This document shows, in pieces, positions 1-5,468 of a DNA stretch of 5,980 nt. How positions within the stretch are numbered: position 1 is the first letter of the stretch; every line of letters begins with the position of its first letter. The notes beneath the pieces are model-generated. The model had not been told where the DNA came from, made no database searches, and saw only the letters and a program-made list of their open reading frames with translations. The position numbers were made by a program, and so were the translations under genes. Source of the stretch: Bacteroidales bacterium (GTDB lineage: Bacteria; Bacteroidota; Bacteroidia; Bacteroidales; UBA4417); contig JANXXZ010000412.1 of NCBI GenBank assembly GCA_025350385.1, forward strand, positions 1 to 5,980, in the 5' to 3' direction.

Positions 1-658
1 GGTTATTGAAGGTGCCATCTCCGGCAGTGGTCCATATCCATGGATTGCAGAATTGCTGGGAACCATTCAGTGTGTATGTGTTTGCGGCACAAATGGTAGC
101 ATCAGCGCCTGCATCAACAATCGGTAACGGGGTAATAGTAAGGGTACGGGTTGAAGTGGCAATTTCAGCTGCGCAGGTAATGGATCCGTGAGCGGTAAGA
201 GTCAGGGTTACTGTTCCCAATTCTGATGGTAAAGGAACATAGGTAGGAGTAAGTGTCGCCGCATTTATCAGGGAGCCGGGTCCGTTTTCAGTCCATGCGA
301 CGGAACTGGCATTCAGCGCATTAGCTCCTGTAACCGTATAATTGAATCCCTGGCAAGTCGATCCGGAAGGACCGGCATTCGCTAAGGGTAAAGGATGAAT
401 GGTAAGCAATATCTGATCAGCAGTGCTTCCGCAGGGCGCGTTGCCGATTGCTGTAAGGGTGAGCGTAACCGTTCCGGCAACGATATCAGCCACCGAAGGT
501 GTATAAACCGGGTGGATTGTGGCGGCATTGTTAAAAGTTCCGGTTCCGGAACTGATCCAGGCCAATGACGGGCTGTTTCCCGTAACAGCCGCAGATAGCG
601 TATAAGTGCCAGAGGCACAGAATGCATCAGCGGCCGGTCCCGCGTCAGCGCTGGGAGG
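1..658 (-). repeat. 88-residue (264-base) tandem protein repeats in the surface protein
   Basis: Three consecutive units are visible: residues 755-842 (bases 395-658), 843-930 (131-394) and 931 onward (1-130, incomplete). Each opens with a Pro-rich linker and an AG or DAG motif, followed by a Cys at 768, 856 and 944, exactly 88 residues apart, then a Tyr-Thr strand, a W with a Gly-rich turn (GTGTFNN, GPGSLIN, GDGTFNN) and, in the two complete units, a GTVTLTLTA strand. The pattern fits repeated Ig-like stalk domains of Bacteroidota surface proteins. The DNA of the units differs at many synonymous positions, so the duplication is not recent. Confidence 0.85.
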
Positions 659-2920
659 GGTAGTGATGTTAACTGCTTTGAAAAAAGTGGTAGAACATCC
701 CAGGTTGGATGTAACTGTTAGTGCGACATTGTATGGACCTCCCGGGGCATAGGTGTGCGTAGGATTCTGAACCCCGTTTACAACCGGTGAACCATCACCG
801 AAATTCCAGCTCCAGCCTGTATTTGTGCCTGTCGCAATGGTTGAAACATCAGTGAATTGCACAGGCTGGCCGGCGCAATTGTTGGCATAGTTGAAATCTA
901 CAGAGGGCAGAGGGTTGACTGTAACCGAAAGAGGTGTTGTTCGCAGTCCGCAGTTGAATGAGGTAGTCTGCATCTGCAAGGTTTGGGTGCCCGCGTTATT
1001 CCAGGTAACTGTTACGGTACTTGATGTCCCCCCGGAATTAATGATGCCTCCGGTAATCGTCCAAAAATATGAGCTCAGGTTAGTCGGGTTACCCGTATAG
1101 GTTTGGGTAGTGCTGTTACAAATAGCCTGGTTTCCAGTTATGGTTGGCATTGGATCTGGATTGACAATAATTGTAAGTGGGGGTGATTCAGGACCGACTC
1201 CGCAACTTGCATTTTTACCATGAACACTTAGGTTGCCTCCGGAAGTGAGTAAAGGGAAATTTAGATTTACAGTTGTGCCGACGGTGGTTACAGTGCTTCC
1301 ATCTGGCAAGGTCCATACCAGGCTGTCAGCAGATGAGACTGCCGGAACAGAGTAAGGTACATTCATCTGGCCCTGACAAACCGGATTGGGACCCGATGGT
1401 TGAAGAGGGGTATCCGGTGTTCTGGTAACTGTGAGATTAAAGTTGAAGTTTCCGACTGTGAGATAATACCACCAAGAATTGTACATCTGCTCATTCTTAT
1501 TATGCCACCAATGACATCCTGTAACTGTACTTGGATAAGTACAACCAGTAGTTGCATTTACTGTTCCACCAGGAATATTGGTATCATCCCAATAAATTGG
1601 TGACTTAGAACTGACAGGTCTGACATAATCCACTTTAATACCATATGGATTATCTTCAATGTCCCATAAAGGCAGATTTGTTAAGCCATTGAGATAATCT
1701 ATTGTTGTTTTGATATTAATTCCATTTTGAACCGGAACTCCGGTTCCACTCAACCCATTCCATGAGATTGTATCAGTTAATGAACAATCTGAAATCCCGT
1801 TTACTTCACCAGTCAAAACAACATCCTCAGGTCCGGGTGGTAATGGGAACGGGTTAAGTGGTTCTATATCAATATTTAATGTTAATGACCCAGGTTTGCT
1901 GACCTTGACTATGAAGTCAATCGATCCATCGCAATTAGAATGAGGTGAAATGTCACAGATTACCCCGAATTGACCTGAAGGATAAGCAATATTATCCGGA
2001 TCGTTCAGAAATAACTTATATTGAGGCAAATCTCCGGAAGCAGGCCAGCTATTTGCAGATTTTCTATCCACTGCCCAATTTGAAGTATTTGTGACCCCCC
2101 ATTGGTTGCAATAAACCGTAAAGGCGCCTCCTGCCATTCCGTTTAAATCGAGCGAGGTAACGATTCCATCATCAGAATAGATATAGAACTTTGTAAATGT
2201 GTTTGCATAACCTCCAAAACCAGGAGGTGTTGCAGCTGTTGTAGAAGAACTTAATTGCCAAGCCTTGCTCCATAAACGACCATTGATTGGTAGGATGCCC
2301 TGGGCAACAGTAATATCAATATATTGCAATTCAGTTCCTGAAACTTGCGATCCACCGGCACTTTCGGAAAATTCAATATAGTAATCCCCATTTTTTGAAG
2401 GATCCAACACAAGAGGATTATATCCGGTCGGGACACTGCCTGAGATATTTGGCCCATCATAGGCTTGTGTAAAGCTGGTGATATATCCGGCCCCGGTTGT
2501 TGGCAATAAAGTGAATGAGCCTGTTACAACAATTCCATCCGGATCTTTGATTCGATAATATAGTGTTTTATTAGGGTCTCCACCATAAGCAGTTGCATTC
2601 CCGAAACCGTAATAAATATTTTCAACAGTATGATCATTTATATGAATATATAACCTGTAATCAGCTGGACAATTATATTGAGCAAATAAAACCCTATGCT
2701 GAGAACCATCATTATCTAAATATATTTTACCATACTGTTTGGTTGAAGGAGGAATCGGCACTGCTCCGGGTGGCTCAAGCTGCTTTGTCCCTTCCGCATA
2801 CGATTTCGATAAAACCGCAAACAACAATACTATTATAACCAGTATATTTCGTGAAATGGAAAGAATGTTTTTCCAGAGAAAGTTGCAGGAAGTTGATGGG
2901 GAGAGTATAGATTTCACCAT
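1..2920 (-). CDS. Giant secreted surface protein with PKD and Ig-like repeats, probable T9SS adhesin (C-terminus beyond left edge)
   Basis: I translated the minus strand from the ATG at 2920-2918 and found 973 codons without a stop up to the window edge, so the gene is cut off, not broken. Residues 1-42 form a signal peptide with a hydrophobic core at about 26-37 and likely cleavage after SYA (Ala42). Residues 43-501 are a Trp/Tyr-rich, Asn-rich region I cannot assign, including an HWWH motif at 470-473. Residues 502-587 and 588-669 look like Bacteroidota PKD-like/Ig-like modules, the first with the typical PSGPNPVCQGQ opening. Residues 672-752 are a PKD domain with the hallmark WNFGDG at 705-710. 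From 755 on come 88-residue repeats. In Bacteroidota this architecture typically belongs to cell-surface adhesins or gliding-associated proteins that end in a type IX sorting domain. That domain would lie off the left edge, so export by T9SS is inferred. No upstream in-frame ATG is seen for about 70 bases. Confidence 0.9.
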   Translation of the reverse strand, partial: MVKSILSPSTSCNFLWKNILSISRNILVIIVLLFAVLSKSYAEGTKQLEPPGAVPIPPSTKQYGKIYLDNDGSQHRVLFAQYNCPADYRLYIHINDHTVENIYYGFGNATAYGGDPNKTLYYRIKDPDGIVVTGSFTLLPTTGAGYITSFTQAYDGPNISGSVPTGYNPLVLDPSKNGDYYIEFSESAGGSQVSGTELQYIDITVAQGILPINGRLWSKAWQLSSSTTAATPPGFGGYANTFTKFYIYSDDGIVTSLDLNGMAGGAFTVYCNQWGVTNTSNWAVDRKSANSWPASGDLPQYKLFLNDPDNIAYPSGQFGVICDISPHSNCDGSIDFIVKVSKPGSLTLNIDIEPLNPFPLPPGPEDVVLTGEVNGISDCSLTDTISWNGLSGTGVPVQNGINIKTTIDYLNGLTNLPLWDIEDNPYGIKVDYVRPVSSKSPIYWDDTNIPGGTVNATTGCTYPSTVTGCHWWHNKNEQMYNSWWYYLTVGNFNFNLTVTRTPDTPLQPSGPNPVCQGQMNVPYSVPAVSSADSLVWTLPDGSTVTTVGTTVNLNFPLLTSGGNLSVHGKNASCGVGPESPPLTIIVNPDPMPTITGNQAICNSTTQTYTGNPTNLSSYFWTITGGIINSGGTSSTVTVTWNNAGTQTLQMQTTSFNCGLRTTPLSVTVNPLPSVDFNYANNCAGQPVQFTDVSTIATGTNTGWSWNFGDGSPVVNGVQNPTHTYAPGGPYNVALTVTSNLGCSTTFFKAVNITTPPSADAGPAADAFCASGTYTLSAAVTGNSPSLAWISSGTGTFNNAATIHPVYTPSVADIVAGTVTLTLTAIGNAPCGSTADQILLTIHPLPLANAGPSGSTCQGFNYTVTGANALNASSVAWTENGPGSLINAATLTPTYVPLPSELGTVTLTLTAHGSITCAAEIATSTRTLTITPLPIVDAGADATICAANTYTLNGSQQFCNPWIWTTAGDGTFNN

Positions 2921-3488
2921 AGCAGTGGTTTTTGTGAATTGGCAGTAACCTGTGTTTACAGAACGGCCTCTAAAATTACTAAATTCTTCAAAACTAATCC
3001 ACTATTTAATTAAAAGCAAAAATAACCCTTTTTTACCCATCTAGTTTATAGAGGAACAGCTGATTAGTAACATAAAATGCGATAGTTATTAACCGGATTT
3101 ATGAGCCCGTGAAAAAACCAGAGCGTATAAACCTTCGTTATCCTCCGATTTTAGTGAGTTGGACATGAATTCCCGGTATCCTGCCATTATATGGTATTGT
3201 CATCTTCCTGAACCAGGAAAGCCGGTTTTTATTCAGTAAAGACCATGTTTTGAGGAATTAGTTCCATCGCTTTCATGAAATTCAGTAAAGGCAAAAGATT
3301 TACCAGGTTATTCTAATTCAATGGTTCGTAAATAATTTTTAATATCTTAATTATCAGTAAGATACGAATCTAGTCTTTGCGTCTTATTGTGTTGACATTC
3401 TGTGTTTTAAAATTTTGCGTCTTTGTAATAAAAGTAAAATTGCCAGACTGATGTATTAATTAAGGCTTGCCTTCCCTTTTCCTTACTT
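2921..3488. other. AT-rich divergent intergenic region without a supportable gene
   Basis: This stretch separates the divergent surface-protein and porin-like genes. I see candidate promoter boxes near both ends (listed separately) and two short direct repeats: ATTCAGTAAAG at 3231-3241 and 3280-3290, and TTTGCGTCTT at 3376-3385 and 3414-3423. A 6-base-pair hairpin lies at 3205-3219. Stops are frequent in the frames I read. The only small frame I noted (3165-3239, 24 codons) has no supporting feature. Confidence 0.6.
3017..3024 (-). promoter_or_regulatory. Candidate -7 box for the surface-protein gene
   Basis: On the minus strand the sequence reads TATTTTTG, a full match to the Bacteroidota -7 consensus TAnnTTTG. 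It would start transcription near 3012 and give a leader of about 90 bases before the ATG at 2920. No TTTG-type -33 element is seen at the usual distance, and the region is AT-rich, so a chance match is possible. Confidence 0.4.
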
Positions 3489-3491
3489 TTG
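3484..3491 (+). promoter_or_regulatory. Candidate -7 box for the porin-like gene
   Basis: TACTTTTG matches the Bacteroidota -7 consensus TAnnTTTG. The nearest TTG upstream (3467-3469) leaves a spacer of only 14 bases, shorter than usual, so the -33 element is doubtful. A start near 3497 would leave a leader of only about 10 bases before the ATG at 3507. The box overlaps a TTG codon (3489-3491) that could otherwise serve as start, so if the box is active that TTG is not transcribed. Confidence 0.4.
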
Positions 3492-3506
3492 CCGAAAATT
3501 TCCTTT

Positions 3507-4775
3507 ATGCATATGCAGTGTAATCTTACCCTGGTTTTCTTGGTCTTTGCTCTTGCCGGCTTTCTAAATGTTAATGGCCAGGAATCCCTGCCCCCCCCAA
3601 TTCCTAAAAAACAAGTAATTACTATCGGCGGTTTTGCCCGTGCCGATGCCGTTTTCGATACCCGGCAGGTGGTTGAGGCCCGCGAAGGTTACGTGCTGCT
3701 GTATCCCAAAAATGTTATGCCCGATAAAGAAGGAAATGATATCAATGCACAGGGAAGCTTCAACCAGTATGCCATGATAGCGCGTCTTTTTGTAAAAATC
3801 AGCGGCCCTGATGTGCTGGGAGCCAAAGTAATGGCGCTGATTGAAGGCGATTTTACCGGTGCAAGCAATGTGGAGAATAATGGTTTCAGGTTGCGTCATG
3901 GGTACGCCAGACTATCCTGGCCTAAGGTTACTTTGCTTGCCGGGCAATACTGGCACCCGCTGGATGTTCCTGAAATGATCCCGAATGTTCTATCGCTGAA
4001 TACCGGCGCGCCATTCCATTCATTCAGCCGACAGCCGCAGGTAAGAGCCGATGTAAAACTGGGCAAAATAAACCTGGTGTTTGCGGCAACTTCCCAGCGC
4101 GATTACGTGAATTGTGGTCCCGGTCTGCCCTCATCGCAGGTGGTGTCTTCATCCGTTTACCACCGGAACAGCGGGATACCCAATCTGCATGCGCAGCTTC
4201 AATATTCCGGGGGCAAGATATTTGCCGGCGCCGGGATTGACTATAAACGGCTTGTCCCCCGACTGCTCACGGACAGTAATTTCAAGGCAAACGAATCAAT
4301 AAATTCTTATGCGGCTACCGGTTTTTTTAAGGTTTCTCTGAAGCCGCTGGTTATTAAAGCACAGGCCATTTACGGGCAAAACCTTAATGATCACCTGATG
4401 CTGGGAGGATATGGCGTTTCGGCTATTAACCCGCTTACCGACCGGAGGAGCTATTCGGCGCTGAATTATTTTTCGGCCTGGATCGGTATGAATACCACAG
4501 GTCAAACCCTGCAGTATTCGATTTTTGCCGGGTATTGCAAGGGCCTTGGCTCTCCCGAGCCGATTGTAGGACCTGTTTATTCCCGGGATGCTGACATTGC
4601 CTATACTTACCGGCTAAGCCCTATGGTTACCTGGATGGTTGGTAAATTAGCCCTGGCCGCTGAACTGGAATTAAGTACAGCAGCTTATGGTCAACATGAT
4701 GAATATTATGAAAGCACTGTTCAGCACACTGTCACCAACCTGCGGAGCTCGGTTTCGATGGCATATAATTTCTGA
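3507..4775 (+). CDS. Outer-membrane beta-barrel protein, porin-like
   Basis: The 422-residue protein begins with an uncharged, hydrophobic signal peptide (residues 1-24, core LTLVFLVFALAGF) likely cut before Gln25, followed by a proline-rich segment. The remainder alternates short amphipathic strands ending in aromatic residues with Gly/Asn/Asp turns, and it ends in Asn-Phe, the C-terminal aromatic typical of outer-membrane barrels. FRLRHGYARL (127-136) followed by LLAGQYWHPLD (143-153) resembles DcaP-like and related porins, where an early strand pair carries such residues. The substrate cannot be read from sequence. Start choice: ATG at 3507 is used, ATG at 3513 is the alternative, and TTG at 3489 would add MPKISF and give the signal peptide its only lysine. 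An in-frame stop lies at 3435. The gene stands alone, divergent from the surface-protein gene and convergent with the DUF2892 gene. An 8-C run sits at codons 29-31. Confidence 0.85.
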   Translation: MHMQCNLTLVFLVFALAGFLNVNGQESLPPPIPKKQVITIGGFARADAVFDTRQVVEAREGYVLLYPKNVMPDKEGNDINAQGSFNQYAMIARLFVKISGPDVLGAKVMALIEGDFTGASNVENNGFRLRHGYARLSWPKVTLLAGQYWHPLDVPEMIPNVLSLNTGAPFHSFSRQPQVRADVKLGKINLVFAATSQRDYVNCGPGLPSSQVVSSSVYHRNSGIPNLHAQLQYSGGKIFAGAGIDYKRLVPRLLTDSNFKANESINSYAATGFFKVSLKPLVIKAQAIYGQNLNDHLMLGGYGVSAINPLTDRRSYSALNYFSAWIGMNTTGQTLQYSIFAGYCKGLGSPEPIVGPVYSRDADIAYTYRLSPMVTWMVGKLALAAELELSTAAYGQHDEYYESTVQHTVTNLRSSVSMAYNF

Positions 4776-4783
4776 GATTTGAG

Positions 4784-4884
4784 TTACTGTTTACCGGTTA
4801 CCTGTTATCTGTTATTGGCTATTGGTCATCGGTTATAGATCAGTTGTAACCTGTTGATTAGTTGAAATCTAAAATCCGACATCC
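4784..4884. repeat. Degenerate 7-base tandem repeat array
   Basis: Starting nine bases after the porin-like stop codon, the sequence divides into heptamers: TTACTGT, TTACCGG, TTACCTG, TTATCTG, TTATTGG, CTATTGG, TCATCGG, TTATAGA, TCAGTTG, TAACCTG (4784-4853, loose consensus TTAYYKG). It then passes through TTGATTA, GTTGAAA and TCTAAAA to TCCGACA (4875-4881) and the TCC at 4882-4884 without losing the 7-base register. It is non-coding and lies between convergent genes. It resembles the short tandem heptamer repeats known from intergenic DNA of some bacteria. Its function is unknown. Confidence 0.6.
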
Positions 4885-4939
4885 CTGCCTGACTGCATAC
4901 AATATCTTCGAATTTGAAGATTAACGTCACGCAGGCAGG
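4884..4939. repeat. Nested inverted repeat between convergent genes
   Basis: The outer arms CCTGCCTG (4884-4891) and CAGGCAGG (4932-4939) are perfect 8-base inverted repeats. Inside them lies a second inverted repeat, ATCTTC (4904-4909) and GAAGAT (4916-4921), whose centre is within one base of the outer centre. Transcribed in either direction this could fold as one interrupted stem-loop. There is no T-run, so it is not a classical intrinsic terminator, though a bidirectional transcript-end or mRNA-stabilising role is possible between these two converging genes. Confidence 0.55.
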
Positions 4940-4944
4940 CGCAG

Positions 4945-4965
4945 TCCGACATCCGCAATCCGAAT
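4945..4965. repeat. Second heptamer block, TCCGACA type
   Basis: TCCGACA, TCCGCAA and TCCGAAT follow one another at 4945-4965. The first unit with its next three bases (TCCGACATCC, 4945-4954) repeats 4875-4884 exactly, on the other side of the palindrome. The distance of 70 bases is ten heptamers, so this block is in the same 7-base register as the upstream array. Confidence 0.55.
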
Positions 4966-4989
4966 ATCTCTTTATTGAACAAACACCTA

Positions 4990-5199
4990 TTACTTACCGT
5001 CAGCCTTGTTGGTTTTCAGTCCGATTAACATATAAAGCGGGCAGAAACTTACCAGGCTGGTGAGCACGAAAACCCCGGCTAAAACTAACAGAACGATACC
5101 CAGTGTTCCTGAGATAACGTTAGTGTAATATAAAGCAACCACAATCAGCGCAATGATGATGCGGATTACTTTGTCAATGGTGCCCATGTTTTTTTTCAT
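4990..5199 (-). CDS. DUF2892-family (YgaP-like transmembrane) small inner-membrane protein
   Basis: A complete 69-residue protein with an amphipathic start (MKKNMGTIDKVIR), a first membrane helix at about 12-29, a short turn (Ser30-Gly31) and a second hydrophobic stretch at about 32-61. The segment SFCPLY (51-56) with Cys53-Pro54 is the family's signature. DUF2892 proteins resemble the membrane part of E. coli YgaP, which also carries a rhodanese domain; this protein lacks that domain, so any sulfur-related role is only a family association. Length is normal for the stand-alone form. Starts at 5199 (MKKN) or 5187 (MGTIDK) are both possible, and the longer one matches related proteins as I recall them. 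It lies downstream of the Crp/Fnr-type gene on the same strand, 269 bases away, with its own promoter and a Crp-type site in between. Confidence 0.88.
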   Translation of the reverse strand: MKKNMGTIDKVIRIIIALIVVALYYTNVISGTLGIVLLVLAGVFVLTSLVSFCPLYMLIGLKTNKADGK

Positions 5200-5242
5200 A
5201 ATCTTAATTGTTTAGTTTAGTGTAACATATTGTTTTGTGCTG

Positions 5243-5250
5243 CAAAAGTA
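5243..5250 (-). promoter_or_regulatory. -7 box of the DUF2892 gene promoter
   Basis: On the minus strand the sequence is TACTTTTG followed by CAGC, a full TAnnTTTG match. Transcription would begin near 5238, giving a leader of about 39 bases to the ATG at 5199. No TTTG lies at the standard -33 distance (bases 5270-5273 read CGTA on this strand; the nearest TTTG is 13 bases upstream of the box), which suits a promoter that needs an activator. Confidence 0.6.
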
Positions 5251-5271
5251 AATCAGCCCAGATCAAATTTA

Positions 5272-5287
5272 CGTGATATTAGTCACA
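5272..5287 (-). promoter_or_regulatory. Crp/Fnr-type operator upstream of the DUF2892 gene
   Basis: On the minus strand the sequence is TGTGA-CTAATA-TCACG, one base from the classical TGTGA-N6-TCACA site; the inner arms GTGA and TCAC are perfect. Its centre (5279.5) is about 41 bases upstream of the predicted start near 5238, where class II Crp/Fnr activators bind. The regulator encoded at 5469-5980 is the obvious candidate ligand, but this is inferred from proximity. Confidence 0.6.
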
Positions 5288-5446
5288 TTGAGAAAAAAAT
5301 GAAATCAATTGCCCGGAGAGGGTTAAAAAGCGAATCGGACATTTATCATATAGTGTTTATTGTTTATTAGTTGAACAACAACAAAACATTAAACATCATA
5401 CGCTTATAGATAAACGAAAAAGTAAGCAATCGGATAATTTTTTAGG

Positions 5447-5460
5447 CAGGTAAGGACCTG
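5447..5460 (-). other. Short hairpin just after the regulator gene
   Basis: CAGGT and ACCTG form a 5-base-pair inverted repeat with a 4-base loop, eight bases past the regulator's stop codon. On the minus strand it is followed by an A-run, not a T-run, so it does not look like an intrinsic terminator of the regulator gene. It may still mark the transcript end. Confidence 0.25.
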
Positions 5461-5468
5461 TGGCACTT

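Noticed and set aside
382..627. 81-codon minus-strand frame within the surface-protein gene
   Set aside because: It is out of frame with the long uninterrupted reading frame that carries the 88-residue repeats.
3205..3230. Hairpin TTCCTG-AAC-CAGGAA followed by a T5 run, terminator-like on the plus strand
   Set aside because: No plus-strand gene ends upstream of it in the window, and six bases separate the stem from the short T-run.
3165..3239. 24-codon open frame in the divergent intergenic region
   Set aside because: It is very short, has no promoter or ribosome-site support, and has no recognisable sequence.
3508..3517. Perfect 10-base palindrome TGCATATGCA covering both candidate ATG starts of the porin-like gene
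   Set aside because: It has no loop, so it cannot form a useful hairpin, and the length is within chance for an AT-rich region.
3564..3899. 111-codon minus-strand frame opposite the porin-like gene
   Set aside because: It is antisense to a clear beta-barrel coding sequence and has no recognisable features.
4784..4965. CRISPR array
   Set aside because: The repeats are 7 bases long, degenerate and contiguous, without spacers or cas genes.
5355..5368. Two tandem copies of GTTTATT upstream of the DUF2892 promoter
   Set aside because: Only two copies in AT-rich DNA; likely chance, and not clearly linked to the heptamer array at 4784.
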